Shown here one piece after another: positions 1 to 6,842 of a stretch of DNA of 20,338 nucleotides. The position numbers were made by a program, and so were the translations under genes. Source of the DNA: Actinocrinis sp046724665. GTDB lineage: Bacteria; Actinomycetota; Actinomycetes; Streptomycetales; Catenulisporaceae. The stretch is taken from the NCBI GenBank assembly GCA_046724665.1, contig JBKOWZ010000288.1:1-20338 (forward strand), in the 5' to 3' direction. The first letter of the stretch is position 1, and each line of letters starts with the position of its first letter. The notes beneath the pieces are model-generated. The model did not search any database and had not been told where the DNA came from. It worked only from the letters and a program-made list of their open reading frames with translations.

Positions 1-1
1 G

Positions 2-622
2 GCCGGCACCGCGCGGGCCGCCGCGGCGCTGCTCGGCGCGGAACTCGAGGAGCTGACCCGGCAAGAACTGATCGCGCTCGTCCCCGAGCCGTGGCTGTTC
101 GAGCGGATGGTGCCGCCGGGCCTGTTCGCCAAGCTGCTGCGCCAGGGGCTCGCGGTGCGGGTGCTGCACGGCCAGTCGCGGCCGGGCGAACCGGCCCCGT
201 TCCCGGCGCTCACCCGGCTCGGCACCGCCGCGCCCACCACGTTCAGCCTGCCGTACCCGGTGATCGTCCGGGACCGCTCGGTGCTCTACATGCCGCACCC
301 CGACCCGCGCCACCCGATGGCCGGCCGGCTCGCGCCCCAGGCGCACGTGGTGGCCGCGCGCTCGCTGGCCGTGGCCTTCGATCTGGCCTGGGCCGCCGCG
401 TGCGGACAGCCGCCGAACAGCCCGCCGCCGGGGCAGGTCACCGCGGAGCAGCGGGAGATCCTTCAGGTGCTCAGCAACGGGGTCACCGACGATCACGCCG
501 CCGCGCAGCTGCACATGAGCCGGCGCACCTTCGCCCGGCGGGTCGCGGCGCTGATGGAGAGCCTCGGGGCGACCAGCCGCTTCCAGGTCGGCGTGCAGGC
601 GGCGCGGCGCGGGCTGGTGTGA
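2..622 (+). CDS. LuxR-type HTH transcriptional regulator, 3' part
   Basis: The reading frame is open from the first bases of the window to TGA at 620-622, so the start lies upstream and about 206 C-terminal residues are visible. The last 60 residues form a LuxR/GerE-like helix-turn-helix: a Q-V-T-A-E-Q-R-E-I-L entry, a V-L-S-N-G-V-T-D turn, then MSRRTFARRVAALMESLG as the recognition helix and a SRFQVGVQAARRG tail. The preceding part, with PYPVIVRDRSVLYMPHPDP, resembles the sensor-less N-terminal domain of Streptomyces HTH regulators found beside biosynthetic clusters. It should bind DNA in the cytoplasm; targets are unknown. It converges on the adenylation-domain fragment downstream, 88 bp apart. 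The family call is firm at the HTH and weak for the rest. Confidence 0.8.
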   Translation, partial: AGTARAAAALLGAELEELTRQELIALVPEPWLFERMVPPGLFAKLLRQGLAVRVLHGQSRPGEPAPFPALTRLGTAAPTTFSLPYPVIVRDRSVLYMPHPDPRHPMAGRLAPQAHVVAARSLAVAFDLAWAAACGQPPNSPPPGQVTAEQREILQVLSNGVTDDHAAAQLHMSRRTFARRVAALMESLGATSRFQVGVQAARRGLV

Positions 623-672
623 CGGGGGTAACGGGTCAATCGCGGCGCCCCGTGCGCGCCGCGATCCGGCTG

Positions 673-699
673 GGCCACCCGGCCGGCGGCCACCCGGCC
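673..699. repeat. Direct repeat GGCCACCCGGCC x2 between convergent genes
   Basis: The 12-mer GGCCACCCGGCC occurs at 673-684 and again at 688-699, a period of 15 bp. Each copy can fold into a small GGCC/GGCC hairpin with an ACCC loop. The position, between a rightward and a leftward stop codon, would suit a bidirectional terminator, but there is no T tract and the function is a guess. Confidence 0.4.
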
Positions 700-710
700 G
701 ACCCCCGCGG

Positions 711-1430
711 TCAGCCGAAGCGGCGGGTGGCGTCGAGCAGGCTCAGCACGTTGCGGTGCGAGGCGATGATGGTCGGCGCCCCGCCCGGCCCCGCGGGGTA
801 GCTCAGATAGGCCAGGTCGTCCGGACCGGCGGCCCACGGGTCGTCCTCGAACAGCCCGGCGGCCTCGATGTCGGCCACCGGCACCGGCTCCGAGTCCACG
901 ATCACGGTGCGGTACGCCCCGCCGGGCAGCTCGATACCGGCCTCCGCGACGATGACGCGCAGGCCGATGTCCTCGCGCATGAACGTCAGCCGCTCGGCCG
1001 AGTAGCTCGGGTCCATCGGCACGTAGGCGGCGCCGGAGCGCAGGATGCCGAGCATGCCGACGACCAGTTCCGCGGTGCGCTCGCAGTACAGGCCCACCAG
1101 GTGGCCGCGCCGCACCCCGGACAGGCGCAGCCGTGCGGCGACCGCCCCGGCGCGCGTCCACAGCTGCGCGTAGCTCAGTTCCTCGCCGTCGGCGGCCACG
1201 GCCACCGCGTCCGGGTTGATGCAGACCTGCTCGGCGATCAGCTGCGGGATGCTCGCGTCGATCGGCAGTTCCCAGTCCGGGCTCGCGCACGCGGCCAGCA
1301 GCGCCCACTCCGCGTCGGGTAGGGTGCACAACTCCGCGACCGCCTCGTCCTGCCGGAGATGGCGGATCCGCTGCGACCGGATCACCCCGGCCGGCGGCCC
1401 GACGGTCTGGTCGGTGAATCGGATGAACAT
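711..1430 (-). CDS. Stand-alone truncated NRPS adenylation-domain fragment (N-terminal part, A1-A3)
   Basis: The protein has 239 residues. After about 55 residues resembling a condensation-to-adenylation linker come adenylation core A1 (ELSYAQLWTRAGAVAARL), A2 (GILRSGAAYVPMDPSYSAER) and the A3 region (DLAYLSYPAGPGG). A3 normally reads YTSGSTGxPKG. Here the Thr/Ser-rich loop is PAGPGG and the lysine is lost (APTII), although the flanking SHRNVLSLLDATRR still matches. The frame then stops, so cores A4-A10, the carrier domain and all catalytic parts are missing, and ATP binding should be impaired. The frame is clean and has a good ribosome site, so it may still be translated. ATG at 1436 directly abuts GGAGGG (1437-1442), while ATG at 1430 lies 6 nt from it; I therefore chose 1430. 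It may be a decaying remnant or a repurposed scaffold. Confidence 0.75.
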   Translation of the reverse strand: MFIRFTDQTVGPPAGVIRSQRIRHLRQDEAVAELCTLPDAEWALLAACASPDWELPIDASIPQLIAEQVCINPDAVAVAADGEELSYAQLWTRAGAVAARLRLSGVRRGHLVGLYCERTAELVVGMLGILRSGAAYVPMDPSYSAERLTFMREDIGLRVIVAEAGIELPGGAYRTVIVDSEPVPVADIEAAGLFEDDPWAAGPDDLAYLSYPAGPGGAPTIIASHRNVLSLLDATRRFG

Positions 1431-1436
1431 CCCCAT

Positions 1437-1442
1437 CCCTCC
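1437..1442 (-). promoter_or_regulatory. Shine-Dalgarno GGAGGG that fixes the start at 1430
   Basis: Read on the minus strand the sequence is GGAGGG, then ATGGGG, then ATG. The first ATG has zero spacing; the second has the normal 6-nt spacing. Confidence 0.65.
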
Positions 1443-1533
1443 GCTTGGCAGTCCCGAGGGAACCCGAATTCTCAGAACGCAATGCTCAGGACGCTAACAG
1501 TCCGGGATCAAGCGCTCGCGTTGCGTGGAGGAA

Positions 1534-1553
1534 ACTGGCAAGAGTGTGCCAGT
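1534..1553. promoter_or_regulatory. Perfect 7-bp inverted repeat, candidate operator
   Basis: ACTGGCA - AGAGTG - TGCCAGT is a perfect dyad with 7-bp arms and a 6-bp spacer, about 104 bp upstream of the start of the adenylation fragment. The spacing places the arm centres on nearly the same DNA face, as for a dimeric regulator. No T tract follows on either side, so it is more likely an operator than a terminator. The binding protein is unknown. Confidence 0.4.
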
Positions 1554-1733
1554 ACCGCGACGCCACGCCCCGAACGCCCGAACTAAGCGGTAAGGGCTTT
1601 GACGCGTCAGAGCACTGCTCAACCCTATCCGCAGGTCGCCTCGCGTGGCGTGAAACCGCTCACAAAGAATTCCGCGGCACCGGGAGCCTGGGACGAACCG
1701 GACGAATCGCCGCCGGGTCCGTCAATCGGACGG

Positions 1734-1754
1734 GGCTTGGAAGAAGGCTTGGAA
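1734..1754. repeat. Short tandem repeat GGCTTGGAA(GAA)GGCTTGGAA
   Basis: Two identical 9-mers separated by GAA (period 12) abut the ogt stop codon. It is probably a replication-slippage duplication with no assigned role. Confidence 0.4.
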
Positions 1755-1755
1755 A

Positions 1756-2313
1756 TTAGAAGAGCGCCGGCGGCAGCGAGCCCTCGAGCGTGAGCAGCCA
1801 CCGCTTGGCCTCGAGGCCGCCGCCGAAGCCGCCGATCCCGCCGTCGGCCGCGATGACCCGGTGGCAGGGCACGACGATCGCCGTCGGGTTGCTGCCCATC
1901 ACCGTGCCGACCAGGCGGGACGCCGCGAGCGTGCGCCCGGACAGCAGCGCGAGGTCGCCGTAGCCGATCGTGCCGCCGAAGGGGACCTCGGCGTGCAGCG
2001 TGGCCAGGATCGAGCGCTGGACGCCCGAACTGAGCGACCAGTCCACCGGGACGGTGAACTCCTTGCGCTGCCCGGAGAAGTACTCCTCCAGCTCACGTAC
2101 GAGCCGCGCGCCGAGTTCGTGCTCAGCCAGCGGCGTCGGCTCGGCGTCCGGCCCGGACGCGGCGAAGCTCCCGGCCAGCGCGGTGAACGTGCAGAAGCCG
2201 AGGGACAGCAGGCCGACCGGCGTCACGACGATGCCCAGCGGCCCGACCGGCGAGTCGATCTCTCCCCAGGCTGAGCCGGCAGGCAGCCGATAGCGCGTGT
2301 CCGGTCCAGGCAT
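1756..2313 (-). CDS. ogt: Methylated-DNA--protein-cysteine S-methyltransferase (O6-alkylguanine repair)
   Basis: This is a suicide DNA-repair protein that moves alkyl groups from O6-alkylguanine to its own cysteine. The 185-residue protein has a divergent N-terminal beta domain (about 15-90) and the conserved C-terminal DNA-binding domain. That domain shows PFGGTIGYGDLA (111-122), the SRLVGTVMGSNP segment (132-143, arginine finger and Asn hinge), the VVPCHRVI active site with nucleophile Cys150, and the GGIGGFGGGLEAKRWLL tail. Length is typical of Ogt. The frame extends upstream to 2358, but ATG at 2313 is preceded by AGGAGG at 4 nt and is the better start. It lies 56 bp downstream of the PrimPol gene on the same strand, so joint transcription is plausible. 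No Ada-type regulatory domain is present. Confidence 0.93.
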   Translation of the reverse strand: MPGPDTRYRLPAGSAWGEIDSPVGPLGIVVTPVGLLSLGFCTFTALAGSFAASGPDAEPTPLAEHELGARLVRELEEYFSGQRKEFTVPVDWSLSSGVQRSILATLHAEVPFGGTIGYGDLALLSGRTLAASRLVGTVMGSNPTAIVVPCHRVIAADGGIGGFGGGLEAKRWLLTLEGSLPPALF

Positions 2314-2317
2314 GTGG

Positions 2318-2323
2318 CCTCCT
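2318..2323 (-). promoter_or_regulatory. Shine-Dalgarno AGGAGG for ogt
   Basis: On the minus strand AGGAGG-CCAC-ATG places a strong site just before the ATG at 2313. It argues against the 15-residue longer version. Confidence 0.6.
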
Positions 2324-2369
2324 GTTCTCCGACGGCTCGGCTGGACTCCGGCTTCCAACTATCTCCAGC

Positions 2370-3731
2370 CTAGGCATCGGCACCGACAGCGACGGGTCCC
2401 GTGGCGCTCGAACGCAGGGCGGCGACCGCAGCGTCGGCGGCACGGTTCAAGTCCCGCAGGGCGTCGCCCAACGGCGAGCGGGCACGCTTGCGGCCCGGCG
2501 CCGGGAAGTCGCGAGCGAGGGCGGCCGCGAGACCGGAGACGGTTTCGCACAGCGACGCGGCTCGGCGCGCGTCCGCCGGGCCGGGCCGGACAGAGTCGCG
2601 CAGGTCGCGTAATGCATCGTTCAGCGCGCGTATCCGGCGCCAGTCGCGGCTGAAGACGAGCGGCGCGGCGCACAGCGCCGCCGCGTCGTACGCGCGGTCC
2701 ACTGCTTGCAGCGCGTCGATGACGTCCGCACTGAACTGCTCGCGGTGGTCGCGGTGCTCCTGCTGCGCCTGGTCGTCATTCGGCTCGTGACGCACTGCCA
2801 CGGCCGTCGGGCGGCTACGTGCCGGAAACCTCGGCCGCGCCATCCCCGCACCGAGGCCGGAGGCAAGAGTCGAGGAGGTCTCGCGCCCGGACAGGCCGAC
2901 GCGGCGCGCCGCGTTGTACAGCTCGCAGGCGGCCAGTTCCCGGTCGAGGATGCCCGCGCCGATCAGGCGGCCGAGCGCGTAGGCGGCGCGGTTGAGCGTG
3001 TCGTTGCGGGTGCCGACGCGGGCGGCGAGCATGCGCTCGACCTCGTTGCGCAGCGCCGCAGCGGCGTAGGCGGCCGCCGCGCTGCCGTCGGTCGGCCGCG
3101 CCCCGGCGACGCCGGGACGGCCGACCGGGGCGGGTGGAGGCGGCAGTTCGGCGTACCGTGCCCTGGCGGTCAGTTCCCTGACGATCCAGCGCGGTACCGG
3201 CGCGATCGGCAGATCCGCCGCGATCTCGTACCGCTTGCCGCGGATGACTGAACCCGGCCCGACGACGTACCCGCCGGCGGCACGTGTATCGATCAGCGGG
3301 CCGAGCCGCGCGACGGTGTTACGCAGGCGCGGCGCCGCCGGGGCCCGGAAGTACAGGTGCATACCGCCGGAGGGCGTCGTGACGGTGAGCGTGTCCGGGA
3401 TCGGCCGGCCCGCGGCCAGTTCGCGCAGCACGGCAGCCCCGTCGGTCGGCTCGTCCGGGCCGGACGCGGGGCCGTTCTGCTTCGCGACGTCGAGATCGAG
3501 GACGAACAGCCCGCTCGGGCCGCAGGCTATGCCGACGTTGCCGCCGGCCGGCCAGCCGACCTCGCGCAGCCGGTCCTGGTCGGCTACGGCCAGCCCCTCC
3601 CAATCGCCGCGCACCGCGGGTACCTTGCTGCCGGGCCGCAGCGGGAAGACTGCGAACCCGCGTTCCACCAGGGCGAGCGCCACGCTGAGCCGGTCGGCGG
3701 CGGGGCTCGGTGCCAGCGTCGGTGCCACCAT
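2370..3731 (-). CDS. Bifunctional DNA primase/polymerase (PrimPol, archaeo-eukaryotic primase fold)
   Basis: The protein has 453 residues. The Prim-Pol domain (about 15-200) carries FPLRPGSKVPA (29-39), metal-binding VLDLDV (Asp79, Asp81), SGGMHLYFRAP (His125) and LIDTRAAGGYVVGPGS (Asp148). These are the catalytic set of the family, which makes primers and extends them with dNTPs. Residues about 225-305 form a helical region (RNDTLNRAAYALGRL) usual behind this domain in actinobacterial and phage members. Residues about 315-453 are Asp/Arg/Ala-rich, helical and unrecognised; there is no helicase domain. ATG at 3731 has GAGGAG 8 nt upstream. No integrase, excisionase or plasmid replication gene is visible nearby, so it is either a lone chromosomal copy or the relic of an integrative element. 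One TTA leucine codon lies at 2610-2612. Confidence 0.88.
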   Translation of the reverse strand: MVAPTLAPSPAADRLSVALALVERGFAVFPLRPGSKVPAVRGDWEGLAVADQDRLREVGWPAGGNVGIACGPSGLFVLDLDVAKQNGPASGPDEPTDGAAVLRELAAGRPIPDTLTVTTPSGGMHLYFRAPAAPRLRNTVARLGPLIDTRAAGGYVVGPGSVIRGKRYEIAADLPIAPVPRWIVRELTARARYAELPPPPAPVGRPGVAGARPTDGSAAAAYAAAALRNEVERMLAARVGTRNDTLNRAAYALGRLIGAGILDRELAACELYNAARRVGLSGRETSSTLASGLGAGMARPRFPARSRPTAVAVRHEPNDDQAQQEHRDHREQFSADVIDALQAVDRAYDAAALCAAPLVFSRDWRRIRALNDALRDLRDSVRPGPADARRAASLCETVSGLAAALARDFPAPGRKRARSPLGDALRDLNRAADAAVAALRSSATGPVAVGADA

Positions 3732-3783
3732 GGCGCGATCCTCCTCGGCATCCTGTGCATCGACGTTGTGTTCGTACTTATGT

Positions 3784-3789
3784 TCTATA
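3784..3789 (-). promoter_or_regulatory. Possible -10 box (TATAGA) for the PrimPol gene
   Basis: The minus strand reads TATAGA within an AT-rich pocket about 53-58 bp upstream of the PrimPol ATG, which stands out in this GC-rich region. No good -35 match is seen at 16-18 bp. Confidence 0.25.
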
Positions 3790-3825
3790 CCCAGCCACCG
3801 ACAGAATCCGCCCAGCGTGGTCCAT

Positions 3826-3840
3826 CTGACTCGAAGTCAG
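3826..3840. terminator. Perfect hairpin CTGACT-CGA-AGTCAG after the pirin operon
   Basis: A 6-bp stem with a 3-nt loop begins 6 nt past the stop codon of the pirin gene and lies 94 bp before the PrimPol start. A second weaker stem (CGGCT/AGCCG, 3842-3858) overlaps the stop. There is no T tract, which is common for actinobacterial terminators. An operator for the PrimPol gene is the alternative. Confidence 0.35.
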
Positions 3841-3845
3841 CCGGC

Positions 3846-4640
3846 TCAGCTGTAGCCGAGCCGCGCGTGCATCTCCCAGGCGAGGATCTCTGCCGGTTTG
3901 ATCGCGGTCACCCGCTGGCCTTCACCTGCCGTGATCCGGGCGGCCGCTCCTGCGGCGAGCACTCCGGCGCCCTCCAGCTCGACGGTGCCGCGCGCGACGA
4001 ACAGATGCACGAAGGGCGCTGCGGGTAGCGTGACGGACTGCCCGGCCTCCAGCCGCGCGGCGTGCAACGCGGCGTCCTTCTGCTTGATCCGAATGGCCGC
4101 GGCGCCGTCGTACCTGGGCATGCCGGAGGCGACCGGGACCAGGCCGCCGCGCAGTAGCTCGTCGCCGATCTCCAGCTGCTCGTATCCGGGGTCGATGCGC
4201 GCCTCGTCGGGCACGACCCACATCTGCACGAAGTGCACCGGCTCGGCATGCGGCGCGCCGCCGGTCAGCCGCCATGAGTCGTTCTTCTCGGAGTGCAGGA
4301 TCCCCCGCCCGGCGCTCATGCGCTGCGCGAGCCCGGGGTAGATCACGCCGGCGTGACCCTCGGAGTCCTGATGCACGAGCGCGCCGCGCAGCACCCAGGT
4401 GACGATCTCCATGTCCTCGTGCGGATGGGTCTCGAACCCGGTGCCGGGCTGCACGTGGTCGTCGTTGTTGACCAGCAGCAGCCCGAAGTGCGTGTTGCGC
4501 GCATCGTAGTGATCGGCGAACGAGAACGAGTGCCTGGAGTCGAGCCAGGACGTTCGTGACACCATGCGGCTGTCCTGATCGCGCACGTCCAGCGACGGTC
4601 GCAGATCCTGCGGCGCCCGGGTGATCGGGTATGCGGGCAT
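3846..4640 (-). CDS. Pirin family protein (YhhW-like bicupin)
   Basis: The 264-residue protein has the pirin N-terminal cupin with metal ligands in FETHPHEDMEIVTW (His72, His74) and GILHSEKN (His116, Glu118), and a shorter C-terminal cupin ending in EILAWEMHARLGYS. SFSFADHYDARNTHFGLL is typical of the family. Relatives include bacterial quercetin 2,3-dioxygenases and iron-dependent regulatory proteins; the actual substrate cannot be read from sequence. It is cytosolic, with no signal peptide. ATG at 4640 lies 4 nt after the stop of the upstream pirin gene, with GAGG about 9 nt before the start, so the two are surely co-transcribed. It differs clearly from its partner in length and motif context, so this is a pair of subfamilies rather than a recent duplication. 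Confidence 0.87.
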   Translation of the reverse strand: MPAYPITRAPQDLRPSLDVRDQDSRMVSRTSWLDSRHSFSFADHYDARNTHFGLLLVNNDDHVQPGTGFETHPHEDMEIVTWVLRGALVHQDSEGHAGVIYPGLAQRMSAGRGILHSEKNDSWRLTGGAPHAEPVHFVQMWVVPDEARIDPGYEQLEIGDELLRGGLVPVASGMPRYDGAAAIRIKQKDAALHAARLEAGQSVTLPAAPFVHLFVARGTVELEGAGVLAAGAAARITAGEGQRVTAIKPAEILAWEMHARLGYS

Positions 4641-4644
4641 GGCG

Positions 4645-5622
4645 CTACCTCACCCGTCCGCGCGGCTTCAGCGGGGTCGGCGGCAGCTCGGGCGCGAGCA
4701 GCCGATCGCCGTCGTAGCCGCGCACCTGCCCGAAGCGGTCGCCGGACTGCCACGCCTCCCGCGCCTGGCCGATCTCCTCCCCCGTTCGGCCTACGAAGTT
4801 CCACCACATGATGATCTGCTCTTCGAAGGGCTCGCCGCCGAGCAGCATCAGCCCGCTCGGCGCGCCACCGGTCCGCAGCGGGAGCTCGCGGCGACCGCAG
4901 CCGAGGTAGAGCATCGAACCCGCGGCCACGGGCACGCCGTCCACCTCCGCGCCGCCGGACATCGCGAGCACGGCGTACTCGAAGTCCGGCTCGAGCGGCA
5001 GCCGCACGTCCGCCCCGGCGTCGAGCGCCAGGTCCGCGCCCATCAGCGGCGAGAACGTCCTGCCCGGGGAGGCCGCGCCGTCAACCTCGCCGAGGATCAC
5101 CGTCGCGCGCAGGCCGGGCGCGTCCACGACCGGCAGCGCCGCGTGATACGCGAAGTCCGGCGCGGTGTCGCGGTGCTCGTCGGGCAGCGCGATCCAGAGC
5201 TGCGCGCCGTGCAGGATCCGCGGATGCTCGCGCGGCGAGACCTCGGCGTGCGCGATCGCCCGCCCGGCGGTCATCAGGCCGAGCTGATACGGCCTGATGG
5301 TCTGCACGCTGCCGAGGCTGTCGCGGTGCAGGATCTCGCCGTCGTGCAGCCAGCTGACCGTCTGCAACCCGATGTGCGGATGCGGCGGCACGTCCATCCC
5401 CGCCGCGTCGCCGATGTCGTCCGGGCCGTAGTGGTCGACGAAGCACCACGCACCGACCATCCGCCGCCCGAGGTTCGGCAGCAGCCGACGCACTTGGGTG
5501 CTCTCCCCCAATTGGACCAGTTTCCCGGTCAGCAGTTCGTGCACGGGTCGGGCGGAGACGTCTTCGCGACCACCGCAAACCGTAGCGGTGGGACGCACGT
5601 CGAGGTTGCTCATGGCATTCAC
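4645..5622 (-). CDS. Pirin family protein (full-length bicupin)
   Basis: This is the first gene of the pirin operon, 325 residues and thus the usual full pirin length. It has GAWCFVDHYGP (57-67), the metal site PPHPHIGLQTVSWL (His81, His83) with AIAHAEVSP (His125, Glu127), and the C-terminal pirin hallmark EPFEEQIIMWWNFVGRTGEE. Such proteins bind Fe(II) in the first cupin and act as dioxygenases or redox-sensing cofactors; which applies here is unknown. The start is uncertain: GTG at 5622 and ATG at 5613 are both possible and neither has a clear Shine-Dalgarno sequence. A TAACGT hexamer 7 nt before the ATG at 5613 would suit a leaderless mRNA starting there. It is divergent from the lactonase gene. 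Confidence 0.87.
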   Translation of the reverse strand: MNAMSNLDVRPTATVCGGREDVSARPVHELLTGKLVQLGESTQVRRLLPNLGRRMVGAWCFVDHYGPDDIGDAAGMDVPPHPHIGLQTVSWLHDGEILHRDSLGSVQTIRPYQLGLMTAGRAIAHAEVSPREHPRILHGAQLWIALPDEHRDTAPDFAYHAALPVVDAPGLRATVILGEVDGAASPGRTFSPLMGADLALDAGADVRLPLEPDFEYAVLAMSGGAEVDGVPVAAGSMLYLGCGRRELPLRTGGAPSGLMLLGGEPFEEQIIMWWNFVGRTGEEIGQAREAWQSGDRFGQVRGYDGDRLLAPELPPTPLKPRGRVR

Positions 5623-5721
5623 GTTACGCCCGGCGTCCGCGGCCTCACCCGCGATACTTGTCTTGGACGATCCCGGACGACTTCGACGAGCCGAAGAACC
5701 ACGACGACGCAGGGGACCCGC
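5623..5721. promoter_or_regulatory. Divergent promoter region, pirin operon / lactonase
   Basis: Only 99 bp separate two divergent starts, so promoters for both must lie here or just inside the genes. It holds GATACT near 5653 and repeated GGACGA units. I cannot assign -35/-10 pairs with confidence. Confidence 0.35.
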
Positions 5722-6792
5722 ATGACCGACCGCCTCAGACTGTTCATCGGCAGGTACACCGAGGGCGACTCGTCACCGCAGCCCGCGCCCGGTATCACCG
5801 TCGCCGACTTCGATCCGGACAATCTCACGATCACCCCGCTGGGCGGCGTGCAATGCCCTGAGGCGTCGTTCCTTGCGTTATCGCCGTCGGGCGATGTCCT
5901 CTACGCGGTCCGCGAGGAAGGGGCGGGTCAGGTCGCGGCGCACCTGGTTGACAGCGTGAGCGGCACGCTCACTCCGCTGGGCGAGCAGCCGACGAACGGC
6001 AGCCATCCGTGTCATGTGACCGTGGATCCGGGCGGACGCTACCTGCTGACGGCGAACTACACGTCTGGCAACGTGGCCGTGCACCCGATCGGCGAGGGCG
6101 GTCGGCTGATCGAGCCGTCGGACCTGGTGCAGCACTCGGGTTCCGGTCCGCAAGCGGACCGTCAGGAAGGCCCCCACGCGCACATGATCACACCGACGCC
6201 CTCGGGCGATGCGTATCTCGCCGCGGATCTCGGCACCGACACCGTATACACGTACTCGCTCGACACGGCTACCGGACGGCTCGCCCTGCTCGCCGAGAAC
6301 CGGATGCGATCGGGCAACGGGCCGCGCCACCTGGTGTTCCATCCGTCCGGCACGTACTTCTACCTCGCGAACGAGCTGTCGAACACGGTGACGGTCTGCT
6401 CGTACGACCCGGCGACAGGCGCCGTCTACGAGCTGATGGAACTGCCCTGCACCGGCGATTCCGGGGCGGGCAAGAGCTTCCCCTCGGGCATCGCGCTGTC
6501 GCCCAACGAACGCTTCGTGTACGTGGGCAACCGCGGCGACGAGTCGATCGGCGTGTTCGAGGTCGGCGACAAGGGCGCCCGGCTGATCCCGATCGGTAGC
6601 TGGCCGTGCGGCGGCAGCTGGCCGCGACACCTGACGCTGAGCCCGGACGGCATGTTCCTGTTCAGCGCGAACCAGCGTTCAGACAACATCGCCGTGTTCC
6701 GCGTGGATGCGCCGAGCGGCGAGCTCTCGCCGACCGGGCTGTCCTTTCCGGTCAAGCAGCCCGCGCACGTCCTGTTCGCGAACGCCGCGTGA
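5722..6792 (+). CDS. Lactonase family protein (6-phosphogluconolactonase-like seven-bladed propeller)
   Basis: The protein has 356 residues. Repeated blade motifs are easy to see: ALSPSGDVLYA, TVDPGGRYLLTANY, TPTPSGDAYLAADL, VFHPSGTYFYLANE, ALSPNERFVYVGNR and TLSPDGMFLFSANQ. GPHAHM, GNGPRHLVFHPSG and SWPRHLTLSPDG carry the His/Arg residues conserved in the YbhE/Pgl and muconate-lactonizing relatives. It probably hydrolyses an aldonolactone in the cytosol; there is no signal peptide. ATG at 5722 follows AGGGGA at 7 nt; the open frame continues far upstream but only as antisense of the pirin genes. Codon 53 (5878-5880) is TTA, which in Streptomyces-like hosts makes translation depend on the bldA tRNA. 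It converges with the GH20 gene, 50 bp apart. A role on N-acetylglucosaminolactone is my inference from neighbours. Confidence 0.88.
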   Translation: MTDRLRLFIGRYTEGDSSPQPAPGITVADFDPDNLTITPLGGVQCPEASFLALSPSGDVLYAVREEGAGQVAAHLVDSVSGTLTPLGEQPTNGSHPCHVTVDPGGRYLLTANYTSGNVAVHPIGEGGRLIEPSDLVQHSGSGPQADRQEGPHAHMITPTPSGDAYLAADLGTDTVYTYSLDTATGRLALLAENRMRSGNGPRHLVFHPSGTYFYLANELSNTVTVCSYDPATGAVYELMELPCTGDSGAGKSFPSGIALSPNERFVYVGNRGDESIGVFEVGDKGARLIPIGSWPCGGSWPRHLTLSPDGMFLFSANQRSDNIAVFRVDAPSGELSPTGLSFPVKQPAHVLFANAA

Positions 6793-6842
6793 CGACTGCC
6801 GCGTAACGACGACGGTCCGGTTCACGGCTCAGGTCAGTACGC

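Larger units (their letters stand above)
1431..1755. other. Non-coding stretch upstream of the adenylation fragment
   Basis: About 320 bp lie between two leftward genes. I recognise no protein in any frame. The stretch holds the 5' control region of the adenylation fragment, the inverted repeat at 1534-1553, a weaker CCGTC/GACGG hairpin near 1719-1733 that could end ogt transcription, and a short direct repeat at 1734-1754. A TAnnnT-type hexamer (TAGCGT on the minus strand, near 1490-1495) has no convincing -35 partner. Confidence 0.5.

Noticed and set aside
2444..2455. GGTTCAAGTCCC, resembling a tRNA T-arm
   Set aside because: No matching acceptor, D or anticodon arms surround it and it lies inside the PrimPol coding sequence.
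2370..3731. An integrated plasmid or prophage around the PrimPol
   Set aside because: No integrase, excisionase, Rep/helicase, transfer gene or flanking direct repeats are visible in the window.
3770..3790. SOS/LexA-like box before the PrimPol gene (GAAC motifs)
   Set aside because: The GAAC units are direct rather than inverted, so the GAACnnnnGTTC consensus is not met.
3820..3840. Possible tRNA 3' end or attachment site (minus strand ...TTCGAGTC...ACCA) next to the PrimPol gene
   Set aside because: The T-loop-like letters cannot form a 5-bp stem with a 7-nt loop, and no tRNA body or integrase is present. It is better read as a simple hairpin.
4621..6792. A 723-residue open frame on the plus strand covering the pirin region and the lactonase
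   Set aside because: The first 367 codons are antisense to two clear pirin genes and lack any family signal. The lactonase begins at ATG 5722 with its own ribosome site.
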